Assembly: GCA_025353985.1 (NCBI GenBank)
Contig: JANXNT010000085.1
Location: forward strand, 1 to 18,094
Direction: 5' to 3'
Source of the DNA: Limnoglobus sp.
GTDB lineage: Bacteria > Planctomycetota > Planctomycetia > Gemmatales > Gemmataceae
Length of the DNA stretch: 18,094 nt
Of the stretch, positions 1-6,492 are shown piece after piece. The notes under the pieces were generated by a model, which saw nothing but the letters and a program-made list of their open reading frames with translations, was not told the DNA's origin and did no database searches. Each line of letters begins with the position of its first letter. The stretch's first letter is position 1. The position numbers and the translations under genes are program-made.

Positions 1-137
1 ACCGTTCACGGGGTAAAACGCTTGAAATCCAAGGCTGTTTTTGACTGAGATTGCCTTAAAAGGTCGGTTTTGGACCGATTTTCAGCAACAGATACGCAAA
101 AAGTCCTTAAAAATCGTCATTTGACCCCGTGAACGGT
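1..137. mobile_element. MITE-like palindromic element with 14-bp terminal inverted repeats
   Basis: Positions 1-14 (ACCGTTCACGGGGT) are the exact reverse complement of 124-137 (ACCCCGTGAACGGT). The interior also folds back: the left half and the reverse complement of the right half share patches such as AAGG-CTGTTTTTG against AAGGACTTTTTG. A central hairpin lies around 55-80 (TCGG, TTTTGGA loop, CCGA). The element has no coding capacity and is AT-richer than the genes. Its right end abuts the codons of a truncated LOG-family gene, which suggests insertion into that gene. The left flank lies outside the window, so a target-site duplication cannot be tested, and the repeat may extend further left. 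It could instead be one end of a larger element or a structured intergenic repeat. Confidence 0.55.
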
Positions 138-138
138 T

Positions 139-420
139 ACGCGCGAAGTGACAGACTTTTATAAGGTCTATCACTCGATGCGCTACGTGAAGGGCCATCT
201 CATACTGCGTTTACAATCGCGAATCTCGAATGAACTCCTCGAACGGATTCGTACAGACTTCGCAGACATCTGTACGAAAGGCACCATCGAACAAACCGAA
301 GCCCAACCGGCCGAAGCCAATGAACCGACGCTGAAAGCGATGCCGCGACTGAAGTTCCGCTTCCGTCGCACGAACCAAGGCCGGTTGCGGCAACTCATCG
401 ACGTGGTGAACGGCGGGTAA
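139..420 (+). pseudogene. 3' remnant of a LOG-family (TIGR00730-type Rossmann) gene
   Basis: The roughly 90 residues from FYKVYHSMRYVKG through LPRL-like MPRLKFRFRRTNQG to GRLRQLIDVVNGG match, from memory, the C-terminal region of the long LOG/TIGR00730 proteins, a family related to cytokinin-activating phosphoribohydrolases. The whole N-terminal Rossmann fold, with the PGGxGT nucleotide-binding motif, is absent. Reading upstream in frame gives only T-R-E before the end of the palindromic element, and an in-frame TGA sits inside the element at 130-132. A GTG at 148 could start a 90-residue peptide, but it would lack every catalytic residue. I read it as a gene decapitated by insertion at about position 137. 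The 5' part may lie left of the window. Confidence 0.6.
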
Positions 421-421
421 T

Positions 422-967
422 TCAGTTCGTTTTCAGCAATTTCGTAAGCAGCGAGATCTGATGTTGTTGCATCGCCACCAGTTCTTCCCATTGTTTCTCG
501 CGGAGGTGATCGACTTTCTGATGGAGTGCGAGAATCTCTAACTCGGCCTTCAAATTCACTTCGTAATCGTGCTCGGCAGCGGCACGGTCCTTTGCCGAAT
601 GACGATTCTGCGACATCATAATTACGGGGGCCTGAAGTGCCGCCAACATGGATAATATGAGGTTCAGAAAAATGTAAGGGTACGGATCGAAGCCACCATG
701 AAACCAGACCAACACGAAGCTATTCAGTACGACCCACGCGAGCAACAGCGACAGGAAAATCAGGATGAAAGTCCAGGAGCCGCCAAAGATGGCAATACGG
801 TCGGCGAGACGATCTCCGAACGACAGCGTTTCTTCGTAATCGCGGTTCGAATTGCGGCTAATGTGCAAGCGTTTCGTGAGTCGGTCGACGACGAGTTGTT
901 CGCTCTCGCCCGCCTCCATGCAGTTTTGCAAAAAGTGCGTGGTCAGTTCGTCAATCGTATGGCTCAT
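422..967 (-). CDS. DUF1003 family two-helix membrane protein
   Basis: A 181-residue protein starting at ATG 967. Residues 1-50 are a soluble N-terminal segment. Two hydrophobic segments follow, at about 58-82 (GGSWTFILIFLSLLLAWVVL) and 98-122 (YIFLNLILSMLAALQAPVIM). The signature after the second helix, MMSQNRHSAKDRAAAEHDYEVNLKAE, is typical of DUF1003. The C-terminus (about 135-181) is a charged, probably coiled-coil helix. The family is an inner-membrane protein of unknown function, and nothing in the sequence gives a reaction. The nearest gene upstream is the lipoprotein ending at 1056, separated by a strong hairpin at 1003-1038, so it is probably transcribed on its own. No convincing Shine-Dalgarno was seen. 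Family assignment is firm; role unknown. Confidence 0.85.
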   Translation of the reverse strand: MSHTIDELTTHFLQNCMEAGESEQLVVDRLTKRLHISRNSNRDYEETLSFGDRLADRIAIFGGSWTFILIFLSLLLAWVVLNSFVLVWFHGGFDPYPYIFLNLILSMLAALQAPVIMMSQNRHSAKDRAAAEHDYEVNLKAELEILALHQKVDHLREKQWEELVAMQQHQISLLTKLLKTN

Positions 968-1002
968 GACTAGATTCTATCGGTTTCGAAGCGTGTCAAC
1001 GA

Positions 1003-1038
1003 AACGAGCGGACACCGGGGATATGGTGTCCGCTCGTT
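1003..1038 (-). terminator. 14-bp perfect stem-loop between lipoprotein and DUF1003 genes
   Basis: AACGAGCGGACACC (1003-1016) pairs perfectly with GGTGTCCGCTCGTT (1025-1038) around the 8-nt loop GGGGATAT. It lies just after the stop of the minus-strand lipoprotein gene (1056) and before the DUF1003 start (967), where a terminator for the DUF1559/lipoprotein unit is expected. The minus-strand sequence after the stem (TCGTTGACACG) has no good T-run, so it may work poorly as an intrinsic terminator and could instead stabilise a 3' end. Confidence 0.55.
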
Positions 1039-1055
1039 GATATTCTCGCGAACGA

Positions 1056-1271
1056 TCAGGGTGCGCCGCCACCGGGTGCCATTTTTTGCGATTTCGCACC
1101 GCCAACTTCCGCCGCTTTACCTGGCTTCCCGCCAGAATCCATCGAAGCAGGCGTAAGCTTATCGGAGTTGCCACCTGGAGCCGACTTCGGGTCGCTCGTT
1201 TTCGCGGAATCACTGCAACCGACCGAAGCGATGGTGAACGCACAGAACAAACAAAACACAGCACGACGCAT
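1056..1271 (-). CDS. Small secreted lipoprotein downstream of DUF1559 gene
   Basis: A 71-residue protein starting at ATG 1271. The minus-strand sequence TCAGGAGTCACTCC places an AGGAG ribosome site 9 nt before the ATG. Residues 1-19 (MRRAVFCLFCAFTIASVGC) are a lipoprotein signal with Cys19 as the probable lipidated residue. The mature part is Ser/Gly/Pro/Lys-rich and looks disordered (SAKTSDPKSAPGGNSDKL, ending MAPGGGAP). It lies 79 bp downstream of the DUF1559 gene on the same strand. Short lipoproteins of this kind commonly follow DUF1559 genes in planctomycetes, so co-expression is likely. Function unknown. It is probably exported to the periplasm or outer membrane. Confidence 0.75.
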   Translation of the reverse strand: MRRAVFCLFCAFTIASVGCSDSAKTSDPKSAPGGNSDKLTPASMDSGGKPGKAAEVGGAKSQKMAPGGGAP

Positions 1272-1291
1272 GGAGTGACTCCTGAGGAAGT

Positions 1292-1315
1292 GAGTGGATT
1301 ACGTAGAATCCACTC
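1292..1315 (-). promoter_or_regulatory. Intercistronic hairpin between DUF1559 and lipoprotein genes
   Basis: GAGTGGATT (1292-1300) and AATCCACTC (1307-1315) form a perfect 9-bp stem with a 6-nt loop. It lies in the 79-bp gap between the DUF1559 stop (1351) and the lipoprotein start (1271), about 20 nt before that start. No T-run follows on the minus strand. A role in partial termination, RNA processing or translational control of the lipoprotein is possible; only the stem itself is seen. Confidence 0.45.
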
Positions 1316-1350
1316 GGATAAAATGAGACTGAGATAGTGTTTGCGATCGA

Positions 1351-2406
1351 TCAATCGAACGACACGACGTCACCATCTTGGGCACCCGCGATGCTCGCGT
1401 AGGTACCAAAAGGAATCGAACCGCTGATCGCTCGGACCGAGCCGTCCATAAACACGGTGTTGATTCGACCACCCGTGTGAGGGCTGCTCGGAATGCCTTG
1501 CCCTAGCCCACGGCCTTGGGCAGTATTGTTACAATTACCGTTAGACGTATTTGGGCAGACCCAAAGATTGCTTGCGGTGTAACCGTGGCCGTAGTTATTC
1601 ACGTTCCAACCATTGTCCGGGTCGCCTGTACCCCAGTCTTGATAGCCACCACTGGCTTCCATGAAGCCGATCGTGTTGCTCGTCCCATCGGTGATGCCAA
1701 CAATTGAGAGGGCCGCACGATATTGGAATGGTCCCAGGTATGCGTCGTTACCATTCGAGTCGATATCGGCGTAGCCGATGTTGACGAGGTAATTTGTTTT
1801 CCCCGATTGCGAGACACCAGAGAAGCCGCTCTGATAAAAAATCAAGCTGCTAAATACTTGCGCAGTTGAAGTGCCCCATGCACCGCCGGTGGGAAAGTGC
1901 TTGCCACCAACGCCGAATCGTGCTCGTGAAGGAGTATTCAGCGCCGCTTGTGGGCTTTCCGCAGACGGACACAGGTAGGTTTTGATTTGACCATCGGCCG
2001 CATAAGGTGTGCCGACTGGTGGTGCGACGCCGTAGGCAGGGAACACGGGCAGAACGGCCGATGCCCACCAACTCGCACCCGGTGCGGTGAAGGTTGGCTT
2101 CCAGATTTCGAACCGGGCATTTTGCTCGACGTAGGGCAAAATCAGCACCAACGTCGTGAAGCCCCGATTGTTCATACTGGGGGGCAGCTTAAGAAACGTG
2201 CTCTCGTAGTTATGCACGCCGAGGCCGATTTGCTTCATGTTGTTCGTACACGTCATGCGGGCCGCCGCTTCGCGGACCTTCTGCACGGCGGGCAACAACA
2301 GCCCGATGAGAATCGCAATGATGGCGATGACCACCAAAAGCTCGATGAGAGTAAATCCACGCTGGGATTGCGGTGCTTTGGTGCCGCGATGTACGTAGCT
2401 TCGCAT
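1351..2406 (-). CDS. DUF1559 prepilin-like secreted protein
   Basis: A 351-residue protein. The chosen start is ATG 2406, preceded by GAGGA 8 nt upstream on the minus strand; the open frame runs up to 2511, but the extra residues are not family-like. Residues 17-38 carry a type IV prepilin signal, G17|FTLIELLVVIAIIAI, with the conserved Glu at +5 (E22), followed by LLLPAVQKVREAAARM-CTNN-MKQIGLGVHNYE. That is the classic N-terminus of DUF1559 (SBP_bac_10). Near the C-terminus is SPHTGGRINTVFMDGSVRAI, the family's H-x-GG...F-x-DGSV motif. These proteins occur in tens to hundreds of copies per planctomycete genome. They are thought to be exported by a pseudopilin-type pathway, but their function is unknown. 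The small lipoprotein at 1271-1056 is downstream on the same strand. Confidence 0.92.
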   Translation of the reverse strand: MRSYVHRGTKAPQSQRGFTLIELLVVIAIIAILIGLLLPAVQKVREAAARMTCTNNMKQIGLGVHNYESTFLKLPPSMNNRGFTTLVLILPYVEQNARFEIWKPTFTAPGASWWASAVLPVFPAYGVAPPVGTPYAADGQIKTYLCPSAESPQAALNTPSRARFGVGGKHFPTGGAWGTSTAQVFSSLIFYQSGFSGVSQSGKTNYLVNIGYADIDSNGNDAYLGPFQYRAALSIVGITDGTSNTIGFMEASGGYQDWGTGDPDNGWNVNNYGHGYTASNLWVCPNTSNGNCNNTAQGRGLGQGIPSSPHTGGRINTVFMDGSVRAISGSIPFGTYASIAGAQDGDVVSFD

Positions 2407-2865
2407 AATCCGAGTCCTCGGACAGATAAAGGTAGAAAACAGTATCAACAACACGCGGTAAAGAAAGGAATCGCAAACTTGTCGGAATCTATTGTCTTGG
2501 CGAGCAGCCATTACAACGAAGAGCGAACGACAAAGCTTCTGAAGCCTGGTCGTTCGCGAGAGATATTTAGTTTGCGAAAGAGGCTCTACGCGATTAGTAC
2601 ACTTCTAGTCGGTCGATATGTAGAAAGCAAGAACAAAAGCCAGAACGACATAATTTTTGGCCCGATTCGTTCATTACTTACGCTAGATCGTTCAGAATGA
2701 AGATAAAAGTTCGTTCAGAATGCGAATAAACTCGCGGTTTGCGGCTGTTTTCAATCTTTTTGTACGGCCGGTTTGGTTCCGGCGCAGATCGAGACGGAAA
2801 ATTCAGGAGTGAGTCTATGGAAGGTGGGTGGGTGAAAAGTGCGTACCGTCACTTTCCGGCGATTT
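2407..2865. other. 459-bp spacer upstream of DUF1559 gene, with hairpin and direct repeats
   Basis: No convincing gene was seen. The stretch is AT-richer than its neighbours. It holds the DUF1559 leader with its GAGGA ribosome site, a strong two-part hairpin at 2523-2557, and an 11-bp direct repeat CGTTCAGAATG at 2689-2699 and 2712-2722 (23-bp period). Both the DUF1559 gene and the dehydrogenase (stop at 2866) lie on the minus strand, so the spacer contains the 3' end of the envelope operon and the DUF1559 promoter. I could not pick out a clear -35/-10 pair. Confidence 0.5.
2523..2557. promoter_or_regulatory. Two-part stem-loop upstream of DUF1559 gene
   Basis: GCGAACGAC (2523-2531) pairs perfectly with GTCGTTCGC (2549-2557). 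Inside, GCTTC (2535-2539) pairs with GAAGC (2541-2545). A symmetric 3x3 internal loop (AAA/CTG) separates the two stems. No T-run follows on either strand, so it is not a standard intrinsic terminator. It sits 117 bp before the DUF1559 start, where it could be a leader-RNA structure or a protein-binding palindrome. Confidence 0.5.
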
Positions 2866-3957
2866 TTACGCCGCTTCCGCACGTGGCACGTCGAAGAGCC
2901 AGCCGGCGGGGCGCGGCATTCGGTTCGGGCCGACGGGGCCATCGGCGTGGCCTTCCCACGAATGGCTACGCAGGCTGACGAGGATGCGTTCGGCGAGTTC
3001 CAGTGCGTCGCGGCCGTCTTCACCCGTCACGCGCGGCGTTCGGCCCGTTCGCACGCAATCGATGAAGTGACGCAACTCGGCGGTCAACGGGTCGGCTTTG
3101 CGGTCGCCATCGGAGTATTTCACTTGCAGGTGCCGCCCGAAGACATCGTCTTTGAGTTTCGCACGTGCGGCGGCATCCATTTTGTCCGCACGCAGGCCGT
3201 ATTGCCGCACTTCCTGGCTCTGTTGCACCAACACTAATTTCCGCGTCACGAAGTCGATCCCCGCGTATCCTTCGGGTGCCCAGATTCGCAACCGGCGCTT
3301 CGGGCGTTGGGTAATTCGGCTCGCGGTAACGTGCGCGACGCAGCCGCTCTCGAAAACGAGCCGGGCGTTGACCATGTCTTCGTGGCCGCCGAATACCGAC
3401 GCGCCAACGGCTTCGACAGTCTTCACCGGAGATCGCACGAGCGCGAGTAACAGGTCCAGATCGTGAATCATCAAGTCCAGAACGGCACCGATATCGACGC
3501 TGCGACCGGTGAACGGGCCGTGCCGTTCGGCTTCGACGAACTTCGGGCGAATCGGTCGGCGAGCGAGATCTTCGAACGCGGGGTTGAAGCGTTCGATATG
3601 CCCCACTTGGAGTGGCACCCCCGCATCGGCGGCGAGGCGGATGAGATCGTCGGCTTCGGCGAGCGTTCGGCAAATGGGCTTCTCGACAAGGACAGGAATG
3701 CCTTCCTTGAGGAATGCCGACGCGACGGGGTGGTGGTAAAGCGTGGGCGTGACAACGGTAGCGGCATCGATTCGGCCGAACAGCGGTTCGATATCCGCGA
3801 ATGGCTTCGTGCCGAGGCGTTCGGCCACGGTGCAGGCTTGTTCGTAATTCGAATCGACGACGCCGACGAGTTCGACATCGGGCAACGTGGACAGAATACG
3901 GGCGTGATGCTGTCCGAGGTGCCCGACTCCAACGACTGCGATGCGAAGCGGAGTCAT
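2866..3957 (-). CDS. Gfo/Idh/MocA family NAD(P)-dependent dehydrogenase, possible UDP-GlcNAc 3-dehydrogenase
   Basis: A 363-residue protein from ATG 3957. The open frame extends much further upstream, but that part overlaps lpxC in another frame. Residues 4-15 (LRIAVVGVGHLG) form the Rossmann GxGxxG. VEKPI with E92-K93-P94 is the family cofactor/active-site motif. VGHIERFNPA lies at 118-127, and DLMIHDLDL with His165 supplies the expected active-site histidine. The length is normal for the family. It lies 53 bp downstream of lpxC on the same strand. Gfo/Idh proteins with GHIERFNP next to lpx genes are often annotated as GnnA-like UDP-GlcNAc 3-dehydrogenases, which prepare 3-amino sugars for lipid A; that is an inference from context and motif. 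No GnnB-type aminotransferase is in the window. The family is certain; the substrate is not. Confidence 0.85.
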   Translation of the reverse strand: MTPLRIAVVGVGHLGQHHARILSTLPDVELVGVVDSNYEQACTVAERLGTKPFADIEPLFGRIDAATVVTPTLYHHPVASAFLKEGIPVLVEKPICRTLAEADDLIRLAADAGVPLQVGHIERFNPAFEDLARRPIRPKFVEAERHGPFTGRSVDIGAVLDLMIHDLDLLLALVRSPVKTVEAVGASVFGGHEDMVNARLVFESGCVAHVTASRITQRPKRRLRIWAPEGYAGIDFVTRKLVLVQQSQEVRQYGLRADKMDAAARAKLKDDVFGRHLQVKYSDGDRKADPLTAELRHFIDCVRTGRTPRVTGEDGRDALELAERILVSLRSHSWEGHADGPVGPNRMPRPAGWLFDVPRAEAA

Positions 3958-4010
3958 GCCGTCCCTAGCCTTCCGTCGTGCCGTCGCATCCTGCGTCGGC
4001 GTGAATGAAA

Positions 4011-4916
4011 TTATGCCGCAATTCGCATGGCGGGAAACGGCAACACGACGGGTTCCGTCGCGTCGGCCTCCTGACCCGCCAGACACTTCGCGAGTTCCAC
4101 GTTCAGGGCGTGCCCGGATCGGTACGCCACCACGTGCCCCGCAAGGTCGAATCCACAGAGCGCCAGATCGCCGACCAAATCGAGGATCTTGTGCCGCGCC
4201 GGTTCGTCGGCGTACCGCAGCCGATTGTCCTTCACCCCACGCGGCCCGAATACGAGAATCTCCGCCGGGGTCAGGTGTCGCCCGATCCCCTGCGACTTCA
4301 TCTCGTCGACCTCGCATTCCAGTAGGAATGTTCGGCAGTTCGCCAGTTCGTGGATGAACGTTTCCGGCCGAATCTCGACCGTGGCCACCGAGGGCGCTAT
4401 CGGCGAGAATGCACCGTAATCTAAATGGTAACTCACCCGCAAGGTCGAGTCGGTGGCGGGGTAGATCGCCAAACACGACCCGCCGCGTTCGAGTATCACC
4501 GGCTGGGCGACACTCCGAATCGGGCGTCGCCCGGCTTGCCGCACGAAACCCATATTCAGTAGCGGCTGCACGAAGCCCCATGCGGAGCCATCGAGGCCCG
4601 GCGGTTCGGGACCATCGATTTCAATCGTGCAATTATCGACTCGCAACCCGGCCAGTGCCGCGAGAACGTGCTCGACGAGCGTCACGCCGTCGCGATCCGT
4701 ACCGAGCGTCGTGCGGCGACGGGTGTCGGTTACGGCGGCCGTGCGGGCGGGAATTCGCGGCGAACCGGGACGATCCCCACGAACGAACACGACGCCATTG
4801 CCTACGGACGCAGGGCGAAACCGGACGCGAACCTTCGCTCCGGTCACAATGCCGACACCCGTCACATCGACGGGGCCAGCGAGCGTTCGTTGATAGCGTT
4901 CGGCGAACAATTTCAC
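4011..4916 (-). CDS. lpxC: UDP-3-O-acyl-N-acetylglucosamine deacetylase LpxC
   Basis: A 301-residue protein, close to the usual LpxC length, catalysing the zinc-dependent committed step of lipid A synthesis in the cytoplasm. The metal ligands correspond to H83 (TLVEHVLAALAGL, with E82 the catalytic base), H242 and D246 (RHKILDLVGDLAL). The general acid/base histidine is H269 (YRSGHALNV); the H242-to-H269 spacing matches that of E. coli H238 to H265. GLDGSAWGFV (107-116) is also typical. The start is GTG 4916, giving VKLFAERYQRTL, one base after the ompH stop TAA at 4920-4918, so the two are probably translationally coupled. An upstream in-frame ATG would add 24 residues inside ompH and looks wrong. 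It is the middle gene of an ompH-lpxC-dehydrogenase operon and implies an LPS-bearing outer membrane. Confidence 0.95.
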   Translation of the reverse strand: MKLFAERYQRTLAGPVDVTGVGIVTGAKVRVRFRPASVGNGVVFVRGDRPGSPRIPARTAAVTDTRRRTTLGTDRDGVTLVEHVLAALAGLRVDNCTIEIDGPEPPGLDGSAWGFVQPLLNMGFVRQAGRRPIRSVAQPVILERGGSCLAIYPATDSTLRVSYHLDYGAFSPIAPSVATVEIRPETFIHELANCRTFLLECEVDEMKSQGIGRHLTPAEILVFGPRGVKDNRLRYADEPARHKILDLVGDLALCGFDLAGHVVAYRSGHALNVELAKCLAGQEADATEPVVLPFPAMRIAA

Positions 4917-4917
4917 G

Positions 4918-5613
4918 TTACTTCGTGCCGCCTGTTGGGACGATCGCGGGTGCGGTACCCATCGGTGCGGACGCGGCAGGTGCGGCATCGAGCTTGCCCG
5001 GTGCGGGGAAGTTCGAATTCAGCGTCTTGACCACGACTGAAGTCAGGTCGACGTTCGGCGAAACGTAGAACGGCATCGCGGCGGGTGGACGCAGTTTCAA
5101 GTCGTAGTACAGCGGCGAACGCATTTCTTCTTCGGTGAGTGCGTCCGGGTAGGACATCACCAAATCGAAGCCGTTAGTCTTCGCGACGGCTTCGACGACC
5201 GTGCGAATTTCGGCGAACAACTGACGCAAGTGGGCGGCCGACTTGTCGTCGATCTCCTTGCGAATGTTTCGTTCTTTGTCTTCGAATTGACGCTGCATGT
5301 TCACGAAGGTCTGCTCGTAGGTCGCCTTTTGCGTGGCCACGAGTTCGTTCTTGATCTTCGTTTCCATCTCGATGATGTCGTTGCGAAGTTTCGCGAGTTC
5401 CGCCCCGCGACCTTGGCGTTCCTTGTTCATCTCTTGTGCGAAGTACTGCCATTTCTGGTAGTCCTTCATGACGCGAGCGACATTGAACACGGCAGTGCCA
5501 CGACCGACTGCGGCGGCCGCAGGTGCTGGTGCAGGCGTCTGTGCGTTCAACCCCGTTGCGGCGAAAATCGCCAACCCGATCGCGACGATCGAGAGAATGT
5601 AAGCGCGCTTCAC
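4918..5613 (-). CDS. OmpH/Skp-like periplasmic chaperone
   Basis: A 231-residue protein starting at GTG 5613. A textbook AGGAGG lies 6 nt before this codon. The upstream in-frame ATG at 5631 sits on the 5' side of that ribosome site and would put it inside the gene, so GTG is preferred. Residues 1-24 are a signal peptide (VKRAYILSIVAIGLAIFAAT-GLNA), cleaved near A24. After an Ala/Pro linker, FNVARVMKDYQKWQYFAQEM opens the OmpH domain. Residues about 60-145 are long charged coiled-coil helices, as in Skp tentacles, and FDLVMSYPD is the returning strand. The C-terminal tail is Ala/Pro-rich. Skp holds unfolded outer-membrane proteins on the way to BamA, which is encoded 5 kb away here. It is the first gene of the lpxC operon. 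Confidence 0.88.
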   Translation of the reverse strand: MKRAYILSIVAIGLAIFAATGLNAQTPAPAPAAAAVGRGTAVFNVARVMKDYQKWQYFAQEMNKERQGRGAELAKLRNDIIEMETKIKNELVATQKATYEQTFVNMQRQFEDKERNIRKEIDDKSAAHLRQLFAEIRTVVEAVAKTNGFDLVMSYPDALTEEEMRSPLYYDLKLRPPAAMPFYVSPNVDLTSVVVKTLNSNFPAPGKLDAAPAASAPMGTAPAIVPTGGTK

Positions 5614-5719
5614 GAAATGCCTCCTCTGCATGGTTCCCACTCGCGGCGGTGCAGTCCCCCACACTCCGCCAAAACGTCCGGGGTGGCGGTTCCGTGCCGT
5701 CCCGGTATCAAGGACGCGG

Positions 5720-5748
5720 GTTCTAACCGAAGGTGCGAATCGCGTCAA
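5720..5748 (-). promoter_or_regulatory. Sigma70-like promoter of the ompH-lpxC-dehydrogenase operon
   Basis: On the minus strand, TTGACG (5748-5743) and TAGAAC (5725-5720) are separated by exactly 17 bp, a near-consensus -35/-10 pair. It lies about 107 nt before the ompH GTG at 5613, leaving a leader of around 100 nt. No other gene on that strand lies between them. Confidence 0.5.
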
Positions 5749-5888
5749 CGGGAATAAGCGGGGGGATTCGTGCGGAGTTTGCGGGTCATGCTTGTGATGG
5801 GATCGCGTGCGAAGCGAAAGCGGATGGTCTGGACGCCGTTGCGTGTCGATGACGAATGGAACGAATGCAACCGATATGCGGGGGATCT

Positions 5889-6290
5889 GTGAAAAGGCGT
5901 GCCGCAGGACTGATTTTGTGCGTCGGTTTGCTCGGTTGCGGGAAATCCGAACCGCTGGCGCAGTCGACGGTGCGCGGCCGCGTGCTCTTCCAAGGCCGTG
6001 CGCTCGCCGGGGGCACCATCGCGTTCACGCCACACCCGGAGCGCGGCCCGCCGGGTAAATCCGCCATCGCCACGCTCGACGACAACGGCGAATTCCGCCT
6101 GAAAAGCGCCGGCACCGCGTACCTCCCCGCCGGGTGGTACCGCGTCGCCGTTGCCGAAGCCGCCTCCGCCGACGCCGGTTACACGTCCACATTTCCAATG
6201 GAACTCAATCGCCCCGACAAATCCGGCCTCGACCGCGAAGTGATCGCGGGTCGCGAAAACGTGTTCGAGTTCGCGGTGGAACTGCGGTAG
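5889..6290 (+). CDS. Small lipoprotein with carboxypeptidase regulatory-like beta-sandwich
   Basis: A 133-residue protein if started at GTG 5889, which has GGGGGA just upstream. This gives a clean lipoprotein signal, VKRRAAGLILCVGLLGC, with Cys17 lipidated. An ATG at 5856 would add 11 residues ahead of the basic signal start and is less likely. The mature part has the planctomycete pattern STVRGRVLFQGRALAGGTIAFTP ... DDNGEFRLKSAG ... LPAGWYRVAVAEA. That is a transthyretin/CarboxypepD_reg-like fold, and Gemmataceae encode many such lipoproteins. It is presumably anchored on the periplasmic or outer face. No enzyme activity is expected. It is divergent from ompH, with 275 bp between the two starts. 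Confidence 0.8.
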   Translation: MKRRAAGLILCVGLLGCGKSEPLAQSTVRGRVLFQGRALAGGTIAFTPHPERGPPGKSAIATLDDNGEFRLKSAGTAYLPAGWYRVAVAEAASADAGYTSTFPMELNRPDKSGLDREVIAGRENVFEFAVELR

Positions 6291-6395
6291 ATGCTTGCAC
6301 ACGTCACCGATTTGCGATTTCGTTCGCGCCCTAATCGGCACGATCCTTGCCTGCATCACTTTCCTACGTTCCGCAACTCTCCCCATCCGACGTTC

Positions 6396-6428
6396 TTGAC
6401 TTGCGTTCGGTGCGCCAGCATTTACAAT
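6396..6428 (+). promoter_or_regulatory. Possible promoter of the HTH/acidic-repeat gene
   Basis: TACAAT at 6423-6428 resembles a -10 box. TTGCGT at 6401-6406 lies 16 bp upstream; the better-looking TTGACT at 6396-6401 is 21 bp away, which is too far for normal sigma70. The site is about 65 nt before the ATG at 6493, in an AT-richer part of the 202-bp spacer. This is a pattern match only. Confidence 0.3.
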
Positions 6429-6492
6429 CAATCACGTATGGCATAAATACCCGACACCTCGAATCGATCCATGCTCGGCATGTGAGGCTAAC

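Noticed and set aside
1948..2700. 250-codon plus-strand ORF opposite the DUF1559 gene
   Set aside because: It is low-complexity and Arg/His-rich, antisense to a certain gene and continuing into the spacer; no start signal or motif.
4409..5068. 219-codon plus-strand ORF opposite lpxC and the ompH 3' end
   Set aside because: It is Arg-rich and antisense to two conserved genes, an artefact of G+C-rich codons.
5745..6431. 228-codon minus-strand ORF opposite the small lipoprotein
   Set aside because: It is antisense to a well-supported lipoprotein gene, its peptide resembles no family, and the ompH promoter overlaps its end.
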